DNA of 64,000 nt from Saprospiraceae bacterium (lineage in GTDB: Bacteria; Bacteroidota; Bacteroidia; Chitinophagales; Saprospiraceae), in NCBI GenBank assembly GCA_016714765.1, contig JADKCF010000010.1, positions 88,403 through 152,402 of the forward strand, in the 5' to 3' direction. Each line of letters opens with the position of its first letter. The stretch's first letter is position 1. Under the pieces are notes generated by a model. The model searched no databases, was not told the DNA's origin, and was given only the letters and a program-made list of their open reading frames with translations. Of the stretch, positions 56,839 to 64,000 are shown piece by piece. Position numbers and translations under genes: made by a program.

Positions 56839-57195
56839 ATGTCGCAAATATTTTGGAAATATAAACTGCCCGATACTGATGAATACACAGTAAGTTTATA
56901 CCACGGAGATACAAGTGGTCATATATTATTGTATGTCGGTCAGGAAATCGTAAAGATAGACTTTAGTGTAGCAGAAGATAGATCATATAGTTTTTATCTT
57001 GGTAAAGAATTGTTTGAACTGAATATCAAAATCACAAAAGGACGTATTAGATATCTTCTTCACAATAAAGAGACAAATAAAACCATTCCGGTTTATCAAG
57101 ATCTGAATACCCGCAAAAGACATTTGTATAAATCAATAGTATTATTATTGATTTTCCTCATTTTAATCAGCCTTGTTTTGCATTTCTTAATGTAA
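56839..57195 (+). CDS. Hypothetical protein with C-terminal membrane anchor
   Basis: A 118-aa protein that I do not recognise. Residues 1-90 look like a small beta-rich domain (IFWKYKLPDTDEYTVSLYH, ILLYVGQEIVKIDFS, then SFYLGKELFEL). A basic stretch NTRKRHLYKS precedes one strongly hydrophobic helix (about 97-117) at the extreme C-terminus. This tail-anchored layout would leave the domain in the cytoplasm. It lies 7 bp after the PxpC-like gene and 57 bp before scpB, which has its own promoter box. Confidence 0.65.
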   Translation: MSQIFWKYKLPDTDEYTVSLYHGDTSGHILLYVGQEIVKIDFSVAEDRSYSFYLGKELFELNIKITKGRIRYLLHNKETNKTIPVYQDLNTRKRHLYKSIVLLLIFLILISLVLHFLM

Positions 57196-57222
57196 AATTT
57201 ACTTTTTTAATCTTAAAATGCT

Positions 57223-57230
57223 TATGTTTG
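57223..57230 (+). promoter_or_regulatory. Putative -7 promoter element of the scpB operon
   Basis: TATGTTTG, exact TAnnTTTG match, ends 22 nt before the TTG start of scpB. It would drive scpB, the DUF2480 gene and the transglycosylase gene. Confidence 0.5.
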
Positions 57231-57252
57231 TAATCTAAACAAATATTCAGTA

Positions 57253-57865
57253 TTGGAAAAACTGGCATTACATATTGAAAGTCTGATATTCACCAGTAAC
57301 CCATCCATCAGTTTTGATGACATTAAAACTGCTTTGGAGGAAAGCATGTCCTTACAATTTTCAGATGAGGAAATTTCTGATCAAATAGGCTCGCTCATGG
57401 AAAAATATGCGCAGGATGACTTTTCTATGGAAATCATAGAAATAGGAGGAGGATTCCGATTTATGACCGAAGGAGCTTATCATCATACTGTTGGTACTTT
57501 TTTTAAGGCAAAATACACATAAAAAACTTAGCAAGTCTGCCATGGAGACGCTGGCCATTATCGCATATAAGCAGCCGGTGACCAAAACAGAACTGGAATC
57601 TATACGAGGGGTCAACAGTGACTATACCATACAGAAATTACTGGAAAAAGATCTTGTAGAAATATCAGGCAGAAGCGAAGGGCCAGGCAAACCACTTTTA
57701 TACAGCACTACTGCCAAATTTACGGATTACTTTGGTCTCAAAGGTATAGAAGACTTGCCCAAACCAAAAGAAATAGAGCCCCTGGAAAATCAGATCGGTG
57801 AGCAAGCCCCTATCGAAGAACAACAAATTGTCGAAAAAGCTATTATATATAACGAAGAAGAATAG
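57253..57865 (+). CDS. scpB: SMC-Scp complex subunit ScpB, frameshifted as sequenced
   Basis: Dimeric winged-helix protein that, with ScpA and SMC, compacts and segregates chromosomes. The first part reads from a TTG start (MEKLALHIESLIF, the family N-terminus). It breaks in a T7 run at 57498-57504; removing one T joins VGTFLRQNTHKKLSKSAM to the diagnostic ETLAIIAYKQPVTK and IRGVNSDYTIQKLLE segments. The repaired protein is 203 aa, with an acidic tail after residue 170. scpA is not in the window. It is followed 35 bp later by DUF2480. Confidence 0.92.
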
Positions 57866-57900
57866 TTTTTTCTAAAATAACCAGCCAAAAAATATATATA

Positions 57901-58422
57901 GTGGAGAGCACAACCCTGGTCAACAGAGTAGCCGACAGCGGCATCATCACCATCAACCTTGAAGAGTATTTTCCTACAGAATCCTTTGGTGTATTTGATA
58001 TCAAAGATCATCTTTTCCATGGTCTCATACTCAAAGAAAAAGAATTCAGAGAGGCACTTAAATCATTGGACTGGAGTGTGTATAAAAACAAGATCGTTCT
58101 GGTGATTTGCAGTGCGGATGCTATCATTCCATTATGGGCTTATATGCTGGTAGAAGTATATCTGCATGGAATAGCTGCAGATACTTATCAGGGTACTGAC
58201 GAAGACTATCTCCGTATGCATTTCCGCAATGTCTTGAATAAAATCGACTTTTCGCAATATAATGATAAACGTGTCGTTATCAAAGGATGCAGCCACAGAC
58301 AAGTACCTTCATATGCTTATGGTCTGATTACATCATTGCTCAAACCACATGCCCAAAGCATAATGTTCGGTGAACCCTGCAGCACTGTACCTATATTCAA
58401 AAGACCAAGAGCCATTCCTTAA
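57901..58422 (+). CDS. DUF2480 family protein
   Basis: Conserved Bacteroidota protein of 173 aa with unknown function. It starts at a GTG (VNRVADSGIITINLEEYFP follows within the first 25 residues, the family's usual N-terminus). Other recognisable segments are FDIKDHLFHGLILKEKEFRE, CSADAIIPLWAYMLVE and the C-terminal FGEPCSTVPIFKRPR. No signal peptide or membrane helix, so cytoplasmic. Located between scpB (35 bp) and the transglycosylase gene (20 bp) on one strand. The Cys and His residues near the C-terminus (KGCSHRQVP) could bind metal, but that is a guess. Confidence 0.85.
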   Translation: MESTTLVNRVADSGIITINLEEYFPTESFGVFDIKDHLFHGLILKEKEFREALKSLDWSVYKNKIVLVICSADAIIPLWAYMLVEVYLHGIAADTYQGTDEDYLRMHFRNVLNKIDFSQYNDKRVVIKGCSHRQVPSYAYGLITSLLKPHAQSIMFGEPCSTVPIFKRPRAIP

Positions 58423-58442
58423 ACAGATTATAAAACAACGTC

Positions 58443-59354
58443 ATGAAACCTTACAATAAACTTTTTCCGGTTTTCGGATTTGTAGCAGGTATTATATTTT
58501 CTATGTTGATCTTTTTGTCCTACACGACAAAAAACACAAGCCTTCCAAAATTTTTCGACTTACCCCAGCAAATAAAAGCTATCAATATGGACAGAGCATT
58601 TGATTTTGCAGGGGAGCCTGTTCCTCTCAATGAAGATACACACGAAAGACTGGATCGTGAGCTGAGTGTGAATGCTTACTGGCAATCCACAACTTTGCTC
58701 AACTTAAAAATGGCAAACAAACATTTTCCTGTCGTCGAAAAAATCCTGTCTGAAAACGGTATCCCTGAAGATTTTAAATATCTGGCAGTCGCAGAAAGTG
58801 GCTTGCGCAATCTCACCTCTTCAGCCAATGCAAAGGGGTACTGGCAGTTTATGAAACCTGCTGCTACGGAAATGGGTCTGGAAATTTCTGAAGATGTGGA
58901 CGAGAGAATGCATATCGAAAAATCCACACAGGCAGCTGCCGATTATATCAAACAATTGTACAGACGTTTTGGTACCTGGACAAATGTGGCAGGAGCCTAC
59001 AATGTAGGCCCAACTTCTTTTGCTAAAACCTTAGCTGAGCAAAAAGAGAGCAGTTACTATCACATCAATGTAAACGACGAAACTTCAAGATATCTTTTCA
59101 GAATCATTGCCATCAAAGAAATCGTCAGAAACCCACAGGATTTTGGATATTACCTGGAAGATCAACATAAATACTCCCAAAACCAAAACCTGAAAAATAT
59201 CAACGTTACAGCAACGATAACCAGTCTGGCAGACTTCGCCCATCAATACGGAACGACATACAGACTCCTGAAATATTATAATCCGTGGTTGATCAATACC
59301 AAACTTACTGTAGCACCCGGAAAGGAATATATCCTCAAAGTACCGCAAAACTGA
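58443..59354 (+). CDS. Membrane-bound lytic transglycosylase (SLT domain, MltD-like)
   Basis: Cleaves glycan strands of peptidoglycan. It has 303 aa: an N-terminal membrane anchor (about 8-28), then an SLT domain (about 95-215) with catalytic Glu118 in AVAESGLRN, the ANAKGYWQFM block and GAYNVGPT. The last 70 residues (FAHQYGTTYRLLKYYNPWL, then LTVAPGKEYILKVPQ) look like a degenerate LysM-type repeat, as in MltD-related proteins. It ends the scpB-DUF2480 unit. Converges on the bcp gene without a visible terminator. Confidence 0.9.
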   Translation: MKPYNKLFPVFGFVAGIIFSMLIFLSYTTKNTSLPKFFDLPQQIKAINMDRAFDFAGEPVPLNEDTHERLDRELSVNAYWQSTTLLNLKMANKHFPVVEKILSENGIPEDFKYLAVAESGLRNLTSSANAKGYWQFMKPAATEMGLEISEDVDERMHIEKSTQAAADYIKQLYRRFGTWTNVAGAYNVGPTSFAKTLAEQKESSYYHINVNDETSRYLFRIIAIKEIVRNPQDFGYYLEDQHKYSQNQNLKNINVTATITSLADFAHQYGTTYRLLKYYNPWLINTKLTVAPGKEYILKVPQN

Positions 59355-59425
59355 TACCTTGTATTTACAGATTTAGTTGTGCTAGTGTAGGTTTTTGTGA
59401 TAATACAACATCTTGAAGCCTTAGT

Positions 59426-59965
59426 TTAGATGCCCAAAGCCTCCTTTAGCTGGTTGGAGTGATCTGCTGATATAACGTTGTCAATGATGTGAGTGATGAT
59501 ACCTTTTTCGTTTGTGACTACAGTGGTTCTGTACACACCCACTACCTCTTTGCCCATGAATATTTTGGGACCATGGTATCCGAAAGCATTCATCACACTC
59601 AAGTCTGTATCTGCAATCAGAGAGTATGGCAAATTATATTTATCGATAAATTTTTTATGTTTTTTTTCATTGTCTTTGCTGATTCCAAAGACCTTGTAAC
59701 CATTGGATAAAAATATCGAATAGTTATCCCTGATATTACATGCTTCCTTGGTACACGTAGGAGTGTCGTCCTGACCATAAAAGAAAAGAATGGTCTTTTG
59801 ACCTTTTAACGTTTCTGCTGTTACCTTTTCTCCATTTTCATTCACAGAGTGAAACTCCGGTACGCTGTCTCCGACTTTGACATTGCCTTTCTTGTCCGTT
59901 GCCATATAATCCTTTATTTTGTTATATTGCTCGGTAACACGCACCCTGGCATTTGGTTTATACAT
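59426..59965 (-). CDS. bcp: Peroxiredoxin of the BCP/PrxQ type (thiol peroxidase)
   Basis: Reduces peroxides using thioredoxin. As called it is 179 aa: peroxidatic Cys71 and resolving Cys76 in DDTPTCTKEACNIRD, five residues apart as in the PrxQ subgroup. The first 20 residues (MYKPNARVRVTEQYNKIKDY) are unusual; an internal Met21 at 59905 would give a more standard length of 159 aa, and I cannot decide between them. The conserved block around Cys71 has Thr-Pro-Thr-Cys where most members have Thr-Pro-Gly-Cys. Cytoplasmic, monocistronic. Confidence 0.9.
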   Translation of the reverse strand: MYKPNARVRVTEQYNKIKDYMATDKKGNVKVGDSVPEFHSVNENGEKVTAETLKGQKTILFFYGQDDTPTCTKEACNIRDNYSIFLSNGYKVFGISKDNEKKHKKFIDKYNLPYSLIADTDLSVMNAFGYHGPKIFMGKEVVGVYRTTVVTNEKGIITHIIDNVISADHSNQLKEALGI

Positions 59966-60049
59966 TTTGAAGATATTTTTTCCACTCCCATAATAAAAAG
60001 GACTTATTGACTTAACAAAAGTATTATTTCTGTCATTTTGTCATTTATT

Positions 60050-60057
60050 TATGTTTG
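60050..60057 (+). promoter_or_regulatory. Putative -7 promoter element of clpB
   Basis: TATGTTTG, exact TAnnTTTG match, 77 nt before the clpB ATG. No CIRCE-type or other heat-shock repeat was recognised in the leader. Confidence 0.4.
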
Positions 60058-60134
60058 GATAAAAATTTGATAGTTTCAATACGTGTATATAAATTAAAAA
60101 TAATTCTACTTTTAAACCCAAATAAAATATATCA

Positions 60135-62861
60135 ATGACTTACGAAAACTTTACAGTAAATGCTCAGGAAGCTATCCTTAAATCACAGCAATTAGCTGGG
60201 TCACTGGAGCAGCAAGGTGTGGATACCATACATCTGATCAGAGGTATAATGGAAACAGACGAAAAGTTGTCAGAATTTCTGCTCAATAAAACGGGTGTGA
60301 ATATACCCATGCTCAAACGTGACCTCAATGTCGAGCTAGAAAAGTACCCTAAAGTCCAGGGTGGTGACAAACAATTTCTCACAAGTGATGCCAATAAAGC
60401 CTTGGCCACAGCTAAAAAAATGTTGGCTGAGTTTGGCGATGAATATATATCTCTGGAATTGATTCTGCTGGGTATTATTCAGGGAAATGACAAAGCGGCA
60501 ACCATCCTTAAAAACCATGGGGCCACTTCAGACAAATTAAAAGCCGCTATCGTAGAATTGCGCAAAGGAAGAAAAGTCACTGACCAAAATGCTGAAAACC
60601 AGTACAACTCACTTAAAAAATATGCCGTAGACCTCAATGAAAGAGCTGAGTCCGGTAAACTGGATCCTATCATAGGAAGAGATGAGGAGATCAGAAGAAT
60701 CCTACACATACTTTCCAGAAGAAAGAAAAACAATCCTATCCTGCTGGGAGATCCAGGAGTGGGCAAAACAGCCATTGTTGAGGGAATTGCCTGGCGTATT
60801 GTCAAGCAAGACGTACCCGAAAACCTGAAAACAAAGAGGATATTCACCCTGGATATGGCAGCATTAGTGGCAGGAGCAAAGTATAAAGGTGAGTTCGAAG
60901 AAAGACTCAAGGCTGTAATCAATGAAGTAGTAGCCTCAGAGGGTGAAGTAATTATGTTTATAGATGAAATACATACTCTCATCGGAACAGGTGGTGGTCA
61001 GGGGGCAATGGATGCAGCCAATATACTGAAACCGGCACTTGCCAGAGGAGAATTCAGAACTATCGGTGCCACTACTCTGGATGAATACCAGAAATATTTT
61101 GAAAACGACAAAGCGCTGGTCAGGAGATTTCAGACAGTAAACATCGATGAGCCGTCTGTGGAAGACACTATTTCGATACTGAGAGGTATTCAGGAAAAGT
61201 ATGAAGTATACCATAAAATAGGCATCCTGGATGAAGCCCTGATCGCAGCAGCAGAATTATCGCACAGGTATATATCCGAACGCAAACTACCGGACAAGGC
61301 CATAGACCTCATAGATGAAGCCGCCGCTAAATTGCGGTTGGAATTGGATTCAGTCCGGAAGATGTGGACGAACTCGACCGAAAACTTCGTCAGCTGGAAA
61401 TAGAACGGGAGTTTATCAAAAAGGAAAAAGATGATAAAAAACTCAAAATCATCAATGAACAAATAGCTAATGCCAAAGAAAAACTCGACTCTCTGACAGC
61501 TGCGTGGAAATCAGAAAAAGAGATTGTTGATACCATTCAGAATATTAAAAAACAAATCGAACAACTGGAGTATGAAGCCCAGAAAGCAGAAAGGGAAAGT
61601 GATTTCGAAAAAGTAGCCAAAATAAGGTATGGTGACCTCAAAGAAAAAGAGGCACAACTTCAGGTAGCGAATGAAAAGCTGGAAAAATTGCCGGAAGAAA
61701 GTCGGTTTACCAATGAGGTTGTTACAGCCAATGATATAGCTGATGTCATCAGCAAATGGACAGGCATCCCGGTATCAAAGATGCTACAAAGCGAAAAACA
61801 AAAACTGCTTTCTCTGGAAGATGAGATAGGCAAGAGGCTCATCGGTCAAAAAGAAGCAGTAGTCGCTGTATCGGATGCCGTACGCAGAAGTCGTGCAGGT
61901 CTGCAGGATGAGAAAAAACCTATTGGGTCATTCATATTTCTTGGGACCTACCGGTGTGGGTAAAACAGAACTGGCAAAAGCGCTGGCAGAAGTACTTTTT
62001 GATGATGAGTCAGCCATCACCCGTATAGATATGAGCGAATATCAGGAAAAACATTCTGTGTCCAGACTGGTCGGAGCACCTCCGGGATATGTAGGTTATG
62101 ACGAGGGAGGACAGCTGACCGAAGCGGTACGCAGAAGGCCATACAGTATCATCCTGCTCGATGAGATAGAAAAAGCACATCCAGATACATTCAACATCCT
62201 CTTACAGGTGCTGGACGACGGTAGACTGACGGACAACAAAGGCAGAGTAGCCAGTTTCAAAAATACCATCATCATTATGACTTCCAATATGGGTTCTGAA
62301 GTAATCCTTGAAAATTTTGAAGACCTGGACGCACTAGGTGATAAACACAAAGCTGATATTATTGAGACCACTAAAATAGAAGTTTTTGATCTGCTGAAAG
62401 AAAATCTCAGACCTGAATTCCTAAACAGAATTGACGAAAAAATCATGTTCCTTCCTCTATCCAAGGCAGAAATCAAACAAATTGCATTACTGATGATCAA
62501 AAAACTGACCAAAAACCTGGCCAAACAGGAAATAGGTATTCAATTTGATGATTCCGCAATGAGTCTTCTGGCAGATTTGGGTTACGACCCTCAATTCGGA
62601 GCAAGGCCCATGGCCAGAGTTATACAAAAAGAAATCATTAATGAACTGGCCAAAAATGTACTCAGCGGCAAATTTAGTGCCGGTGATACTATATACATAG
62701 GTACTGATGCCAAGGGATTTATATTCTCTTCAGAACTTATCAAATCCACTACAAAGCCCAAGATAGAAAAGGACAACCATCTGGATAAGCTTAAAAAAGC
62801 AACCAAAGATGTAAATGATCTTGTAAAGGATATCGAAGAAGATGAAGATGATCAAAAGTAG
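60135..62861 (+). CDS. clpB: ATP-dependent disaggregase ClpB, two frameshifts as sequenced
   Basis: Hexameric AAA+ chaperone that pulls proteins out of aggregates with DnaK. The N-terminal MTYENFTVNAQEAILKSQQ is ClpB-like. NBD1 has Walker A GDPGVGKTAI and FIDEIHTL. The frame breaks at CC 61355-61356; adding one C restores DSVPEDVDELDRKLRQLE and the coiled-coil M domain (about 415-535) that distinguishes ClpB from ClpA. It breaks again at GGG 61943-61945; removing one G restores FLGPTGVGKTEL, NBD2 Walker A. The repaired protein is 908 aa, longer than the usual 860 because of a charged C-terminal tail rich in Lys and Asp. Ends at a strong terminator. Confidence 0.93.
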
Positions 62862-62876
62862 ATAACATCATAAAAA

Positions 62877-64000
62877 TTATGAGAAAGCCGGTAATTTATT
62901 CCGGCTTTTTTTATATAATAAAAATTTTTGTTTCATAATTTCTGCGCCAAATGGCAACAGTAAGAGAATAAGAGGGTATACAGCCGTTTTGAACCTGGCA
63001 TATCCACCCGGACCACTGACAAAAACGATGTAAGTAAGTAACATAAAAATGAAAATTCTCAAAGGAATTGAAAGCTTGTGGTTATAAAAAGACAGTAATA
63101 TCAGGGACAGACACATCACATTCCATATAAAAATCAAGATGACGGTCAGAAACATTGCAAAATCTACATTGGAAAAATAATGCTGAAGACCCGATTTTAT
63201 ACCTTTTTTTTCGATTTCATACAAAAGGCTGATTTCTTTTTCAGGACTGCGATTCAAAAACGTCTCGATATCTACACGTCCCGGAGCAAGCATAAAATTG
63301 GCCATGCCTTTCATATGAAGGTAGGTATATATGGTTTTGTTATTTAAAATAGTATCTTCTGCAGCCGTTAAGAGAAATTCTGATTTTTCTTTATAGGAAT
63401 TCTTCTTTTCAGATTCTGATCTAATAAATTTTCTATTGCTTTTCATGGTTTCATGATCATATTTAAAACTGACCACAGCGCCGGCATTGAGTTCCAGCAG
63501 GTTCTGCATTTTTATGGATGAGAAATGAAAATAACCTGTCTTTTGATAGTTTCTGTAGCTCCATACTCCCCCAATCAATGGCAAAATGAATGCTGTTAAT
63601 ATGATATATACCGAAAAATGTCTAAAGTACAGATACCCGGAAAACACTAGGTTTGGGATCCAAAAATACATCATGACAGGCTTCACCATTACACTCACTC
63701 CCAGTAGCAAATTGAACAATAAAATATATTTCCAATGATGGCTTACAAGATACTTTTGTAAACTAAATATTGACAATAGCAAAACAACTCCCAATACGGC
63801 ATCGGCCATAACCATATTGACCAAAATAAAATATACAGGGAAAAATATTAATCCGGACCAAAACCAAAACAGCCCGTCTTCAGAACCAGTTTTTTCCTGT
63901 ATAAACTCATATATCCAATACAGTATAAAGATACTTAGCATATTCTGAATAATGAGAATACAATAATGATTTTCTGAAATAAGTGAACATACCATAATAA
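62877..64000 (-). CDS. GT-C type membrane protein (ArnT/PMT-like), partial at right edge
   Basis: Multi-pass membrane protein, at least 372 residues visible, cut by the right edge: no in-frame stop precedes the first visible Met at 63995, and the sequence there reads like the middle of a protein. About eight helices are visible. The pattern NMVMADAVLGVVLL, the KPVMMYFWIPN helix and a periplasmic loop with YLHMKGMANFMLAPGR resemble GT39-like mannosyl/aminoarabinose transferases. The N-terminal acidic catalytic motif, if present, lies outside. The clpB terminator hairpin overlaps its last codons. Confidence 0.75.
   Translation of the reverse strand, partial: IMVCSLISENHYCILIIQNMLSIFILYWIYEFIQEKTGSEDGLFWFWSGLIFFPVYFILVNMVMADAVLGVVLLLSIFSLQKYLVSHHWKYILLFNLLLGVSVMVKPVMMYFWIPNLVFSGYLYFRHFSVYIILTAFILPLIGGVWSYRNYQKTGYFHFSSIKMQNLLELNAGAVVSFKYDHETMKSNRKFIRSESEKKNSYKEKSEFLLTAAEDTILNNKTIYTYLHMKGMANFMLAPGRVDIETFLNRSPEKEISLLYEIEKKGIKSGLQHYFSNVDFAMFLTVILIFIWNVMCLSLILLSFYNHKLSIPLRIFIFMLLTYIVFVSGPGGYARFKTAVYPLILLLLPFGAEIMKQKFLLYKKSRNKLPAFS
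62884..62912 (+). terminator. Rho-independent terminator of clpB
   Basis: Perfect 8-bp stem AAAGCCGG / CCGGCTTT (62884-62891 with 62901-62908), running into a T-tract to 62912, 23 bp after the clpB stop. It also encodes the last residues of the convergent GT-C gene. Confidence 0.85.

Noticed and set aside
60135..62861. Annotation as ClpC or ClpA
   Set aside because: The coiled-coil M domain of full ClpB length and the ClpB-type N-terminus are present after repair.
1..64000. CRISPR array, transposon, prophage, integron or toxin-antitoxin locus
   Set aside because: No regularly spaced repeats, transposase, integrase, phage structural gene or small paired toxin-antitoxin genes were seen; intergenic gaps are short and the genes are conserved housekeeping or envelope functions.
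1..64000. tRNA or rRNA genes
   Set aside because: No cloverleaf-like or rRNA-like sequence recognised in the gaps, judged by eye; a covariance-model scan would be decisive.

Overview
The window is ordinary chromosome of a bacterium of the phylum Bacteroidota, most likely a Saprospiraceae-like lineage. Three things point there: lineage-typical genes (sprA, gldH, a DUF2723/GT117 protein, DUF3109, DUF2480, a DUF4834-like protein, paired OmpH genes, ruvA next to sprA); about a dozen upstream boxes matching the Bacteroidota -7 element TAnnTTTG, with no Shine-Dalgarno usage that I can see; and moderate-to-low GC with AT-rich gaps. I see no tRNA, rRNA, CRISPR array, insertion sequence, prophage or integrase. 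The family placement is an inference from gene content.

Layout. 0-9.7 kb (minus strand): a cut-off lycopene cyclase, a phenylacetate-type enoyl-CoA hydratase and PaaZ, DUF3109, a Crp/Fnr regulator whose start overlaps the dnaX stop, dnaX, an M23 endopeptidase and meaB. 9.9-11.5 kb (plus): a lipoprotein with a peptidoglycan-binding domain, and tmk. 11.5-17.3 kb (minus): a small membrane protein, an M28 aminopeptidase, rpiB and a large DUF2723 membrane protein. 17.5-27.9 kb: a small membrane protein with an RluA pseudouridine synthase, the fused acyl-CoA mutase icmF, hutH with a PagL-like lipid A deacylase, two ompH genes, murI and metF. 28-36.8 kb (minus): a carboxypeptidase-regulatory-domain protein, lon, a three-gene sugar operon (Tat-exported Gfo/Idh/MocA oxidoreductase, DUF1080 lipoprotein, six-hairpin glycosidase-like protein) and nudK. 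36.9-39.9 kb (plus): an HGSNAT-like acyltransferase, gldH and a GT-C membrane protein. 40-51 kb (minus): sprA, ruvA, galE and rpoN. 51.4-64 kb: aminopeptidase P, an SPFH-like lipoprotein, a GT2 glycosyltransferase, a PaaE-like reductase with a lone PxpC-like protein, scpB with DUF2480 and a lytic transglycosylase, a BCP peroxiredoxin, clpB, and a cut-off GT-C membrane protein.

How the genes fit together. Much of the window serves envelope biogenesis and secretion: SprA and GldH for type 9 secretion and gliding, OmpH chaperones, MurI, M23 and lytic transglycosylase for the wall, GT-C and GT2 enzymes for glycosylation, and lipid A trimming. A second theme is acyl-CoA and amino-acid catabolism: PaaZ, enoyl-CoA hydratase, IcmF, MeaB, HutH and a PaaE-like reductase. 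The most distinctive unit is the 31.7-35.8 kb operon. Its three exported products fit the recently recognised oxidative (3-keto) route of glycoside cleavage.

Data quality. Eleven single-base indels break nine otherwise well-conserved genes (paaZ, crp-like, dnaX, DUF4834-like, second ompH, GT-C protein, pepP, scpB, clpB). All lie in or next to short homopolymers, and each repair restores a family-length protein. This looks like uncorrected long-read assembly error rather than gene decay. I found no clearly undescribed defence or mobile system.
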